From positions 1 through 64,000 of the forward strand of contig NZ_PPEK01000010.1 of assembly GCF_002899715.1 (NCBI RefSeq): a DNA stretch of 64,000 bases, read 5' to 3'. Positions 53,421 through 61,675 of this stretch are shown piece after piece (the first letter of the stretch is position 1; every line of letters begins with the position of its first letter). A program made the translations under genes and the position numbers. Origin of the DNA: Enteroscipio rubneri (GTDB lineage: Bacteria; Actinomycetota; Coriobacteriia; Coriobacteriales; Eggerthellaceae). Under the pieces are notes generated by a model that saw nothing but the letters and a program-made list of their open reading frames with translations, was not told the origin of the DNA and did no database searches.

Positions 53421-54686
53421 ATGCCCGAGAACAACGACATCAAAGACATCGCGCTGGCCGACGAGGGCCTTGCCCGCATCATGTGGGCCGACCGCGACAT
53501 GCCCGTGCTCGCGTCCATCCGCGAGCGCTTCGAGCGCGAGAAGCCGCTCGCGGGCGTGCGCATCGGCGCCTGCATGCACGTGACCACCGAGACGGCGAAC
53601 CTCATGCGCGCACTCACGGCCTCCGGCGCGCACGTCACGCTGTGCGCTTCGAACCCGCTGTCCACCCAGGACGATACCGCAGCCTCGCTCGTGCGCGATT
53701 TCGGCATCGACGTGTTCGCCGTCGCCGGCGAGGATGCCGACACCTACAACCGCCATATCGAGGCCGTCATCGCCACCGACCCGCAGATCATCATGGACGA
53801 CGGCGCCGACCTCGACACGGCGCTGCACACGAAGTTCACCGACAAGCTGGCGCACGTGGTGGGCGGCACCGAGGAGACCACGACGGGAGTCGTGCGCCTC
53901 ATGTCCATGGCCGCCGAGGGCACGCTCGCCTACCCCGTGTTCAACATCAACGACGCCAACACCAAGCACTGCTTCGACAACCACTACGGCACCGGCCAGT
54001 CCACGCTCGACGGCATCATCCGCGCCACGAACCGCCTCATGTGCGGGCGCACCATCGTCATCTCGGGCTACGGCTACTGCGGAAGCGGCCTGGCGCTGCG
54101 CGCGAAGGGCATGGGCATGCGCGTGATCGTGTGCGAGGTGGACCCGCTGAAGGCGCTCGAGGCGCACATGGAGGGCTACGAGGTGATGCCCGCGGCCGAG
54201 GCGGCGCGCTTCGCCGACGTGTGGGTTACCGTGACGGGCAACTGCAAGGTGGTGGACGCGCCCGCCTTCGAGAACATGAAGGACGGCGCCATCGTCTGCA
54301 ACTCCGGGCACTTCGACTCCGAGATCAACCTGGTGTGGCTCGAGGAGCACGCGGTGAAGAAGGAGGAGATCAAGCCGCTCGTGGAGGAGTACACGCTGGC
54401 CGACGGCCGCACGGTCATCGTGCTGGCGCAGGGGCGCCTCGTGAACCTGTCGTGCGCCGAGGGCCATCCCGCATCCGTGATGGACATGAGCTTCGCGAAT
54501 CAGGCGCTGGCCGCCGAGTACCTCTACCTCCACGCGGGCGAGCTGGAGAACAAGGTGTACGACGTGCCGGCCGCCATCGACGACGGCGTGGCCCGCGTGA
54601 AGCTAGAGACGCTCGGCATCGCCATCGACACGCTCACTGAGGAACAGATCGCGTACATGAGCAGCTGGAATTTCGAGACGCTGTAA
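53421..54686 (+). CDS. ahcY: S-adenosylhomocysteine hydrolase
   Basis: AhcY splits SAH to adenosine and homocysteine. The 421-residue protein has IGACMHVTTETANLM, CASNPLSTQDDTAASL, IMDDGADLD, the NAD site VISGYGYCGSGLALRAKGMG, NDANTKHCFDNHYGTGQS and VVLAQGRLVNLSCAEGHPASVMDMSFANQALAAEYL (in two motifs). The length is shorter than eukaryotic forms. The start follows GGGAGG and TACAAT (53371-53376) is a possible -10. A decayed copy of its last about 45 codons lies 1.3 kb downstream. Confidence 0.94.
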   Translation: MPENNDIKDIALADEGLARIMWADRDMPVLASIRERFEREKPLAGVRIGACMHVTTETANLMRALTASGAHVTLCASNPLSTQDDTAASLVRDFGIDVFAVAGEDADTYNRHIEAVIATDPQIIMDDGADLDTALHTKFTDKLAHVVGGTEETTTGVVRLMSMAAEGTLAYPVFNINDANTKHCFDNHYGTGQSTLDGIIRATNRLMCGRTIVISGYGYCGSGLALRAKGMGMRVIVCEVDPLKALEAHMEGYEVMPAAEAARFADVWVTVTGNCKVVDAPAFENMKDGAIVCNSGHFDSEINLVWLEEHAVKKEEIKPLVEEYTLADGRTVIVLAQGRLVNLSCAEGHPASVMDMSFANQALAAEYLYLHAGELENKVYDVPAAIDDGVARVKLETLGIAIDTLTEEQIAYMSSWNFETL

Positions 54687-54812
54687 GGCGCCTTCCCCAT
54701 ACGCCTCTTTTGCACCGTTGAATATTCCGCTTTCCACCCTCCCTCCGATCGGCTGGGGGTCTCCTTTATTCGGAAAGAATGAGAGTTGCATGCGCGCCTC
54801 GAACCAAGCCAT

Positions 54813-54836
54813 GCCGTTCGACTATCGCCGAACGGC
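54813..54836. other. perfect 8-bp hairpin before the AraC gene
   Basis: GCCGTTCG, 8-base loop, CGAACGGC. It sits in the 238-bp gap between ahcY and the AraC-family gene and could be an operator or a weak terminator. Confidence 0.5.
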
Positions 54837-54924
54837 AACGATCGCAAGTTGAATCAAGCGCGAGCATTTTGTATCCCGTATAGTGCACTGCAGCGTACGC
54901 TGAAGGCAAGGAGAACAAGACGGC

Positions 54925-55893
54925 ATGCATGAATGGCGGCTGCAGATACAGGACATCATCGACGCAATTGACGAGAGCATCGAGAGCCACGACGACGAGG
55001 CGCTCACGCTGCGCGCTCTCGCGCGTCGGCTAGGATACTCCGAGTTCCACACCACGCGAAAGTTCAGAGAGGTTTCCGGCATGCAACTGCGAGACTACTT
55101 GCAGGGGCGCAGGCTGGCCTTCGCCCTCAAGGAGGTGCGCGACAGCGATACGACTCTGCTCGACATCGCGCTCGCCCACGGGTTCTCGTCGCACGAGGCG
55201 TTCACCCGGGCGTTCAAGCGCACCTTCGGAGTGACGCCAAGCGCGTACCGCAAGGACCCGAGCCCCGTGGTGCTGCGCACGAAGATCACCGCCTTCGACC
55301 GTTACGTGCTGGGAATGGGAGAGATCGGCATGGAGAAATCGAACGACCGCATCGAGCAGTACTTCGTCACGGTACCAGCGCACCGGTTCTTGCACGTAAG
55401 AAACTACGAGAGCAACGGCTACTGGGACTTCTGGCAAAAGCAGGCTGAGATACCCGGACAGGACATGGCCACCGTCTGCGGCTTTTTGGACAGCGTAAAA
55501 GGCAAGCTTGACGACGAAGGCGGCGCCGAGGCGCATGCTGGCGGCGGCCAAGTGATGGCCTACATGAGCGACCCCGAGGGCCGCCTGTGCGCCTGGGGCT
55601 TCCCGCGCGTCGAGTGCCACGGGGCACGCCTGCCAGCGGACTGGGCGGGCGAGGTGCCGCCGAACCTGCAGATCATGGACGTGGACGCGGGCGAGTACGC
55701 CGTGTTCGAGCACGGGCCCTTCAACTACAACCAGGAGATGCGCACTGTAGAAGAGAAGATCGAAACCGCAATGGCCGCGTTCGAGAACGCAGACAACGGC
55801 TGGCAGTTCGACACGGCGCACGGCAAGGTGATCTACCTCTACTTCGACCCCGAGCGGTTCTGCAAATACATCCGCCCGGTTCGCAAAGCGTAG
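54925..55893 (+). CDS. AraC-family regulator with GyrI-like domain
   Basis: The 322-residue protein has the AraC double helix-turn-helix in its N-terminal 115 residues (LTLRALARRLGYSEFHTTRKFREVSG, then LLDIALAHGFSSHEAFTRAFKRTFGVTPSAYR) and a C-terminal GyrI-like effector domain (about 150-320; IMDVDAGEYAVFEHGPFNYN). Such proteins sense small hydrophobic ligands. It sits between ahcY and a fragment of ahcY. Targets are unknown. Confidence 0.9.
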   Translation: MHEWRLQIQDIIDAIDESIESHDDEALTLRALARRLGYSEFHTTRKFREVSGMQLRDYLQGRRLAFALKEVRDSDTTLLDIALAHGFSSHEAFTRAFKRTFGVTPSAYRKDPSPVVLRTKITAFDRYVLGMGEIGMEKSNDRIEQYFVTVPAHRFLHVRNYESNGYWDFWQKQAEIPGQDMATVCGFLDSVKGKLDDEGGAEAHAGGGQVMAYMSDPEGRLCAWGFPRVECHGARLPADWAGEVPPNLQIMDVDAGEYAVFEHGPFNYNQEMRTVEEKIETAMAAFENADNGWQFDTAHGKVIYLYFDPERFCKYIRPVRKA

Positions 55894-55943
55894 AACACGT
55901 TTTGCCACCTGTTCGAACGGCCTCAAAAGCATGCCCAGCGAAG

Positions 55944-56073
55944 CAGAGCAAGGGATACGGCCGCCATCGACGACGGCATGGCGCGCGTGATGCGGGAGAC
56001 GCTCGCCATCGCCATCGACACGCTCGCCGAAAAGCAGATCACGCGCATGAGCTCCTGAGGCTTCGAAGAGATC
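55944..56073 (+). pseudogene. decayed duplicate of the ahcY 3' end
   Basis: From 55954 the frame reads DTAAIDDGMARVMRETLAIA, then IDTLAEKQITRMSS, stop, GFEEI. The end of intact AhcY reads AAIDDGVARVKLETLGIAID and TLTEEQIAYMSSWNFETL. The conserved Trp codon has become TGA (56056-56058). Similarity at the DNA level extends a little upstream but with an 8-base deletion that breaks the frame. Only the tail is present. The AraC gene now lies between the intact gene and this remnant. Confidence 0.85.
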
Positions 56074-56175
56074 GAGGAGAGCTTCGACCGCTCGGCTGCC
56101 TGGCCCCGCCCGCATATCGCAGGCGAAGCGTTTTTGGTACAATAGAGCCATCCTCGAGGGAAGGCGGTGGCCCGC

Positions 56176-56379
56176 ATGATGCTTGAACAGGTTTTTCCCA
56201 TTCTTTTCATCGTGGTCATGTACCTGCTCGTCTTTCTGTTCATCCTGTTTCTCGGCTATCAGGTGGTCAGGCGCGCCGTCCGCGACGGCGTCCTTGACGC
56301 ACGCGCTCGCATCAAGGAACTTGAGGAGCCATGGCCTTCTGTCGACGAGCCGGGGGCGCACCCAAGCGCACAACAATGA
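56176..56379 (+). CDS. small single-pass membrane protein
   Basis: The 67-residue protein begins MMLEQVFPILFIVVMYLLVF and continues through one long hydrophobic helix (about residues 5-30), followed by a short cytoplasmic tail (RRAVRDGVLDARARIKELEE). GGAAGG lies upstream of ATG 56176; a GTG at 56167 is an alternative. TACAAT (56139-56144) in the context TGGTACAAT gives an extended -10. I cannot assign a function. Confidence 0.65.
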   Translation: MMLEQVFPILFIVVMYLLVFLFILFLGYQVVRRAVRDGVLDARARIKELEEPWPSVDEPGAHPSAQQ

Positions 56380-56835
56380 CGTCTATGCGAGCTGCGGATC
56401 GCAACCGATCGCTTTTCTTCGATCTGCTTTCACGTTTCCTCAGTGGGCGTCCGTCTTGTCTTCGTCCGGATCGTGTCGCCAGCTCAAAGGGGTAGTGCGA
56501 AACGCACTCGGAATAAAGAGGACGCGACCGCTTCGAACGAGCATGTTGGTCGAATTGAGCTGATTGCACTGGAGGATCATATTCAAAAGCGCACTGTGCG
56601 GGTATGGACTTGTCAAGAACAAGATGGAGACAGAGCGAGCGCTTTCCCATCCCTAGAGCCTTTTGCTGATTCATCAATGAACGACGATTGCGGTTTAGTC
56701 TTTCTGCAAATAGGCAACCGATACATGGATGCTTCTGACAGGTTCGAAATAGTGCTTGACTTGGAGCGCGCTCCAGGGTTCATGATAGGCGTCGAAGCAA
56801 TGACGAACGATCATGATTCACGATAGGAGATGCAC
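56380..56835. other. intergenic stretch of lower GC
   Basis: No recognised gene. A plus-strand frame runs from 56443 to 56826 (GTG start, 127 codons), with lower GC than its neighbours and no motif. It may be spurious or a remnant. Its end is 9 bases before the dehydrogenase start and overlaps that gene's ribosome site. Confidence 0.3.
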
Positions 56836-58002
56836 ATGTTAGGAACGTTCAGTTATACGAACCCCACCAAGCTGTACTTCGGGGAGGACGCGCTCGACTC
56901 CCTGCCCAGGGAGTTGGCGCGCTACGGCGACCGCGTGCTGCTGGCGTACGGCGGCGGCTCCATCAAGAAGACCGGCCTCTACGACGAGGTGCGCGGCATC
57001 CTCGAAGCCGCCGGCAAGGAGGTGTTCGAGGTGCCGGGCGTCATGCCGAACCCCACCGTGGAGAAGCTCTACGCCGGATGCACGGTCGCGCGCGACAACG
57101 ACGTCGATCTGATCCTGGCCGTGGGCGGCGGTTCGGTGGTGGACTACGCGAAGGCCGTGAGCGTGTCGGCCTGGTGCGACGAGGATCCATGGGAGAAGTA
57201 CTACGCGCGCCTCGAGGAGCCGGACAACCGCATCATCCCCGTGGGCAGCGTGCTGACCATGACGGGCACCGGCTCCGAGATGAACGGCGGCTCGGTGATC
57301 ACGAACCGCGCGACGAAGCAGAAGATCGGCCACGTGTTCGGCGAGGAGGTGTTCCCGAAGTTCGCCATCCTGAACCCGCGCCTCACGTTCACCGTGCCGC
57401 GCTACCAGATGGTCGCCGGCATCTTCGACGTGATGTCGCACATCCTGGAGCAGTACTTCTCAGGCGACGACGACAACACGTCGGATTACCTTGCCGAGGG
57501 CCTCATGCGCTCGCTCGTGCACTCGTCGCGCATCGCCGCGGTCGACCCGGAGGACTACGAGGCGCGCAGCAACATCATGTGGACGTCCGCCTGGGCGCTG
57601 AACACGCTCATCGCGAAGGGCAAGTCCACCGACTGGATGGTGCATATGATCGGCCAGGCAATAGGCGCGTACACCGACACCACGCACGGCATGACGCTGT
57701 CGGCGATCTCGCCGGCGTACTACCGACTCGTCATGCCCTATGGCCTGCCGAAGTTCGCTCGATTCGCCACCGCGGTGTGGGACGTGGACGCCTCCGGCAA
57801 GACCGACGAAGAGACGGCCGCCGAGGGCCTCGAGCACATGGAGGACTGGATGCGCGAGCTGGGGCTCGTGATGAACATCTCCGAGCTGGGCGTGACCGAC
57901 GACATGATCGATGGCATCGCCGACGGCTCCTTCGTCATGGACGGCGGCTACCACGTGCTCGACCGCGACGAGATCGTGGCCGTGCTCGAAGCCAGCAAGT
58001 AA
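56836..58002 (+). CDS. iron-containing alcohol dehydrogenase
   Basis: This 388-residue protein is a group III alcohol dehydrogenase (butanol dehydrogenase/YqdH-like). It has the nucleotide-binding VLLAYGGGSIKKTGLYDEV, DLILAVGGGSVVDYAKAV, TMTGTGSEMNGGSVITN, and metal-site regions with FDVMSHILEQYF and TTHGMTLSAISPAY. The metal is usually Fe or Zn. The substrate is an aldehyde or alcohol, not further defined. Start 56836 has AGGAGATG upstream. Confidence 0.92.
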   Translation: MLGTFSYTNPTKLYFGEDALDSLPRELARYGDRVLLAYGGGSIKKTGLYDEVRGILEAAGKEVFEVPGVMPNPTVEKLYAGCTVARDNDVDLILAVGGGSVVDYAKAVSVSAWCDEDPWEKYYARLEEPDNRIIPVGSVLTMTGTGSEMNGGSVITNRATKQKIGHVFGEEVFPKFAILNPRLTFTVPRYQMVAGIFDVMSHILEQYFSGDDDNTSDYLAEGLMRSLVHSSRIAAVDPEDYEARSNIMWTSAWALNTLIAKGKSTDWMVHMIGQAIGAYTDTTHGMTLSAISPAYYRLVMPYGLPKFARFATAVWDVDASGKTDEETAAEGLEHMEDWMRELGLVMNISELGVTDDMIDGIADGSFVMDGGYHVLDRDEIVAVLEASK

Positions 58003-58083
58003 CAAGGACGGCGCGGAACGGGACGACGACGCAGCAGCTGCGCCTCACCCGTGTTCGGACGGGGCGGCGGCGCTGCCCGCACG

Positions 58084-59154
58084 TCAGCGCTTCACAGGCA
58101 GGCGCCTCACGGCTTTCGAGATTTCCTTGTACTTCCGTTCCTTCTGGGCCAGGTAGCCCGCTTTGTCCTCGGCGAACGCGGCCTCGGCCTTCAGCTTGCG
58201 GTACGCCTGCCAGCGGCGCTCGGACAGCTCGCCGTCCGCGATGGCCTCGTAGACGGCGCACCCCGGCTCGGAGGTGTGGGTGCAGTTCGAGAACCGGCAC
58301 GAGGCGAACAGGCGCTCCACGTCGGCGAACCCCTGCTCGAGGCCCTCGGTAACGTCCCCCAGCCCCAGCTCCCGCATGCCGGGCGTGTCCATCACGAGGC
58401 CGCCTCCCGGCAGCAGCACGAGCTGGCGACGCGTGGTGGCATGACGGCCGCGGCCGTCGGCGCGCACGTCGCGCGTTTCGAGGACGTCCTCCCCCAGCAA
58501 GCGGTTGACCAGCGTCGACTTGCCCACGCCCGACGAACCCAGAAGCGCGACGGTCCTGCCGGGCTGCAGGTAGGGGCGCACGGCCTCGCAGCCGCCCTCC
58601 TCCATCGACGACACGGCCAGCACGTCGATGCCGAAGGCCACCGACTGCACGGCGCGCAGCCGTCGCCCCAGGCTTTCGCACGCATCGGCCTTCGTCAGCA
58701 CCACGACGGGCACCGCCCCGCCCTCCCACGCGAGCGCGAGGTAGCGCTCGAGCCGTCGCAGGTTGAAGTCCCCGACGAGCGACATGCACAGAAACGCGGT
58801 GTCGATATTGGCCGCCACCACCTGCTGCTCGAACGACGCGCCGGCCGCCTTGCGCACGAAGGCGCTCGTGCGCGGAAGCACCTGCGAGACGATGGCGCGC
58901 CCGCCCGCGTCGTCCGCACGGTCCAAGAGGACGAAATCGCCAACCGCCGGAAAGTCGGCGGCCGAACGGGCGGCATGGCGCAGCTTGCCCGCCGCTTCGG
59001 CGAAGAGCTCGCCCTGCTCGCCGACGACGCGGTACAGCTCGTGGGCCTGGGACAGGACGCGCCCCACGACGGGGTCCTCCAAGCCGGACGCCTCGCGCGC
59101 CCGCTGCATGATCGCGTCGGTCATGCCGTAGGCGCGCAGGTCGACGGCCGCCAT
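58084..59154 (-). CDS. rsgA: ribosome small subunit GTPase RsgA
   Basis: RsgA (YjeQ) is a circularly permuted GTPase for late 30S maturation. The 356-residue protein has VVVLTKADAC (G4), VSSMEEGG (G5-like), the P-loop ALLGSSGVGKSTLVNRLLG, RGRHATTRRQLVLLPGGGLVMDTPGMREL (G2/G3) and the C-terminal zinc site CRFSNCTHTSEPGCAV. The OB-fold precedes the GTPase. The start ATG overlaps the RNHCP stop in TGATG, so the two genes are coupled. Confidence 0.92.
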   Translation of the reverse strand: MAAVDLRAYGMTDAIMQRAREASGLEDPVVGRVLSQAHELYRVVGEQGELFAEAAGKLRHAARSAADFPAVGDFVLLDRADDAGGRAIVSQVLPRTSAFVRKAAGASFEQQVVAANIDTAFLCMSLVGDFNLRRLERYLALAWEGGAVPVVVLTKADACESLGRRLRAVQSVAFGIDVLAVSSMEEGGCEAVRPYLQPGRTVALLGSSGVGKSTLVNRLLGEDVLETRDVRADGRGRHATTRRQLVLLPGGGLVMDTPGMRELGLGDVTEGLEQGFADVERLFASCRFSNCTHTSEPGCAVYEAIADGELSERRWQAYRKLKAEAAFAEDKAGYLAQKERKYKEISKAVRRLPVKR

Positions 59155-59570
59155 CACGCCTCGCCTCCCTCGCGCGCCTGCGAGCCGGGCGCGTCCGCTT
59201 GTAGGCCCTCGAGGGGAAACGGCGGCTCTGCCAGCGGCTTCACGGCGATGGACATGAGCTTGACGGGGTTGTCGTCGGCGGCGATGCGGTTCGAGCTCAG
59301 GTGACCGCAGCGCTTGCAGCGGTGCACGATGGCCCATTCCCCGCCTTTGCGCACCCACACGCTGATGGGCTCCATGATGCTTTCGCACACGGACGCCCGG
59401 TCGCCGGGCCGCTCGTCGACGTGCAGGCTGTGCAGGCATTGAGGACAGTGGTTGCGATGACGGCTCCCCGCCTCGTCGGGCGTGACGAGCTGGCCGCACT
59501 GTTTGCAGATGAAGCTGTCCATGCAGGCATGCGCCTGGTAGAAGGCGGTGCCTCTCTTGATTTTTTCCAC
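59154..59570 (-). CDS. RNHCP domain protein
   Basis: The 138-residue protein contains the family-defining SRHRNHCPQCLHSLHVD near residue 40, plus FICKQCGQLV and IVHRCKRCGHLSSNRIAADDNPVKLM, so it carries three CxxC zinc-binding pairs. The family is found mainly in actinobacteria. It may act on nucleic acids, but this is not shown. The GTG start at 59570 has GGGAG upstream. It is transcribed with rsgA. Confidence 0.85.
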   Translation of the reverse strand: MEKIKRGTAFYQAHACMDSFICKQCGQLVTPDEAGSRHRNHCPQCLHSLHVDERPGDRASVCESIMEPISVWVRKGGEWAIVHRCKRCGHLSSNRIAADDNPVKLMSIAVKPLAEPPFPLEGLQADAPGSQAREGGEA

Positions 59571-59852
59571 GGTGGTTCTCCCAAAACGTTGATGGTCGTT
59601 GCCCTGTTTGGGAGGTTCCAGCGGAGACTAGCGCTCGCAAACCTCCCGGCTTGCGACAATCTCCACGCTACATCCTTGTGACAAAAGTCATGCTCCTCAA
59701 GTAGTGTTGACGCCGTCGTTTATACCACAGGAGGGCGAAGGGCCACAAGGGGGGCCGCCGCGCACGTCGAACGGCCGGCGCGCCCTCAGCCCTCGTAGCG
59801 CTTCAACATGTGCAGCCACGTGGCCTCGATGCGGACCGTAATCTCCGCAAGG

Positions 59853-59953
59853 GCGCAAGCCTCAGACGCATACGGTACGTAACCGTTTCAAGAATGCGCG
59901 CGCCAGACGCATGCAGATCGCCCTCTCCCCGACGGCGCACGCCCCAGACGCAT
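59853..59953. repeat. three degenerate direct repeats
   Basis: On the minus strand ATGCGTCTG followed by a GC-rich GCGC end occurs at 59953-59935, 59912-59896 and 59871-59853, at periods of 39 and 43 bp. Confidence 0.6.
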
Positions 59954-60009
59954 GCGAGCCGCTCTTCCTCGCGGCCGCAGGCGACATCCGCGGCAAAGAT
60001 TGCGAAAAT

Positions 60010-60160
60010 GGCAGAGATTTCGAGGAGTGTGATTTTCTGTTCAGACTGTCCAAGCAGAAATGATCGGATGGCAAAGCATGACCTGGCTTTTTGCATGCGC
60101 ATTCCCATTTTTCGGTGATTCCTCACTGGGACAAAAATCACATACCTCGTAATCTCTGCC
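60010..60160. repeat. 27-bp imperfect inverted repeat
   Basis: GGCAGAGATTTCGAGG at 60010 begins an arm of 27 bases ending at 60036. Its inverted counterpart at 60134-60160 matches at 24 of 27 positions. Partial similarity continues about 14 bases into the loop with one gap. The 97-base centre has no gene. Confidence 0.85.
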
Positions 60161-60196
60161 AAAAAGCACTCCTCACGGTGCCGTCCGCATGCATAG

Positions 60197-60228
60197 CTGC
60201 CGTTATCGCACATACCTGCCGTTATCGC
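60197..60228. repeat. tandem repeat of CTGCCGTTATCGC
   Basis: CTGCCGTTATCGC occurs at 60197-60209 and 60216-60228; with the preceding CATA and one variable base the unit is 18 bp, repeated every 19 bp. Confidence 0.85.
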
Positions 60229-60462
60229 GAGATTTTTTCTACCCGTTTCGCACGATCAGAACGGCAGGGCGCTGACCTCGAGGGAATTGCCGTATGAGCT
60301 GAAGGACGACACGCGCAGGATGCGTACTCCAACCAAACGTCCCTCTGCAACTTGAAGCATTCTTGGAGCGGTTCTCAACTCGATTCGCCCATCGTCCAAC
60401 GAGAAGTCAGAGACTCACGGGGGAAGGCGGGCGCCGGTAGGGGCTGCGGAGGCTCGGACGCT

Positions 60463-60473
60463 CCCCCCCCCCC
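60463..60473. repeat. run of 11 C
   Basis: Homopolymer of 11 C on the plus strand, 113 bp beyond the flavodoxin stop. It is outside any supported gene. Confidence 0.8.
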
Positions 60474-60586
60474 GAATCACTTCCATCGAACTGCAGGCTC
60501 GCGCACGCCGTCCGGACCCCTCGGCTCGGCGGCCGCCCCGGCGACCGCAGGCAGAAGATCGCCCCGGGAGGCGTCCGACCCACGCG

Positions 60587-61078
60587 TTACAGCCCGAGGC
60601 TCTCCACCCAGCGGCCCACCTCGGCCTCGCTTGCGTGGCTCGAGAGGCGTTTGCCGGGCTTCCACGTCGTCGCCGGCGAGCAGCAAGCGTGCAGGATGGA
60701 CTCGGTGCCGCCCAGGCCGCTGCCGCCCGACGTGGCGAAGGGCACGACCGTCTTGCCCGAGAAATCGTAGGCTTCCAGAAACGTGCTGATGATCGTCGGC
60801 GCCACGTACCACCAGATGGGGAAGCCGACGAACACGATGTCGTAGGCGTCCATGTTGCCTACGCGACTCGCGACAGCCGGGCGCGAGGAGGGGTCGTTCA
60901 TCTCGACGCTGCTGCGGCTTCGCTTGTCGTTCCAATCGAGGTCGGCCGCCGTGTAGCGCACGGCGGGCTCGATCTCGTGCAGGTCGCCGCCCGTCGTCTG
61001 CGCGATCGTCCGCGCGAGCCGCTCCGTCTCGCCGCTTGCGGAAAAGTACGCCACGAGGATCTTCTTGTCGTTCGCCAT
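60587..61078 (-). CDS. flavodoxin-like protein
   Basis: The 163-residue protein has the FMN phosphate loop ILVAYFSASGETERLART and YDIVFVGFPIWWYVAPTIIS plus VVPFATSGGSGLGGTE, which define the flavodoxin_4 type. It lacks a signal peptide and is presumably a cytoplasmic FMN electron carrier or a quinone/FMN reductase. AAAGGAGAC precedes the start. Its promoter is of MerR type and a broken MerR gene lies upstream and divergent. Confidence 0.9.
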   Translation of the reverse strand: MANDKKILVAYFSASGETERLARTIAQTTGGDLHEIEPAVRYTAADLDWNDKRSRSSVEMNDPSSRPAVASRVGNMDAYDIVFVGFPIWWYVAPTIISTFLEAYDFSGKTVVPFATSGGSGLGGTESILHACCSPATTWKPGKRLSSHASEAEVGRWVESLGL

Positions 61079-61113
61079 GAGGGTCTCCTTTTGCTCGAAT
61101 CGGTTGCGATCCC

Positions 61114-61144
61114 ATCGTAGTACCTGGAGCGAACTCGAAGTCAA
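61114..61144 (-). promoter_or_regulatory. flavodoxin promoter with MerR-type 19-bp spacer
   Basis: On the minus strand TTGACT (61139-61144), 19-bp spacer, TACGAT (61114-61119). The spacer holds CGAGTTCGCTCCAG, an imperfect dyad closely related to the larB one. Confidence 0.75.
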
Positions 61145-61289
61145 CGGGTAATTTCACGGAAGCGCAGAAAGGCCCAGCCGGCGCGCGCTTCCTCATCCGA
61201 AACGGCGCGGCCGAACGAAGGTCGCCAAGATTTCCCGGGCTTGCCTGCGTTCGTTCGCTGCCCGAAGATTTGCGCTTGATTTTTTTTAA

Positions 61290-61633
61290 ACCATCTGTTA
61301 CTACGAGCGCATAGGACTCATCCCTCATGTCACGCACCTGCCGAACAACACCCGCAACTTCACCGAATACGATTGCGGCTAGGTGGAGTTCATCCGTTGC
61401 ATGCGCGAATCGGATGTGCAGATAAAAGCCCTTGTCGAATACGTGGGCTCTTCCAGATAGGCGAGCGCATCACCACCGCACGTCTTGAGATACTCGTCGA
61501 GCAACGCGACATACTGAACGCGAAGCTCGAGGAGATGAAGGTCACCGTACAGCGCCTCGACGGTAAGATCGCCAGCTACCGGACCGATGGAAAATACGTC
61601 GAAACCGGCGACGAATGGCTACGTCGGGAATAA
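61290..61633 (+). pseudogene. decayed MerR-family regulator
   Basis: Translation from 61290 gives YYERIGLIPHVTHLPNNTRN then FTEYDCG, a stop at 61380-61382 where MerR proteins have Trp, and VEFIRCMRESDVQIKALVEY. After a frame change near 61443-61450 the other frame reads ERITTARLEILVEQRDILNA and KLEEMKVTVQRLDGKIASY to the stop at 61633. These are MerR DNA-binding and coiled-coil segments in the right order. The N-terminal recognition helix region is missing, because an AT-rich run precedes it. One premature stop, one frameshift and a lost start argue for inactivation. Confidence 0.85.
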
Positions 61634-61675
61634 CCGCTTGCGCGCTCCGTCCGCGCCACCGATTTAGAGAATCGT

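Larger units (their letters stand above)
59641..60586. other. gene-free repeat-rich stretch
   Basis: No intact gene is seen across about 950 bp. On the minus strand, 59789-59849 reads EITVRIEATWLHMLKRYEG then stop, in gene-like codon use, and may be the tail of a lost gene. The stretch holds a 27-bp imperfect inverted repeat, three degenerate direct repeats, a tandem 18-bp repeat and an 11-C run, listed separately. Confidence 0.5.

Noticed and set aside
53367-54533. 388-codon minus-strand frame over ahcY
   Set aside because: Shadow of ahcY; no ribosome site or domain.
56443-56826. 127-codon frame before the alcohol dehydrogenase
   Set aside because: Lower GC, GTG start, no motif, and it runs into the next gene's ribosome site; not enough support to call a gene.
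59853-59953. possible CRISPR array
   Set aside because: Only three repeats, degenerate, with unequal 39- and 43-bp periods, no cas genes nearby.
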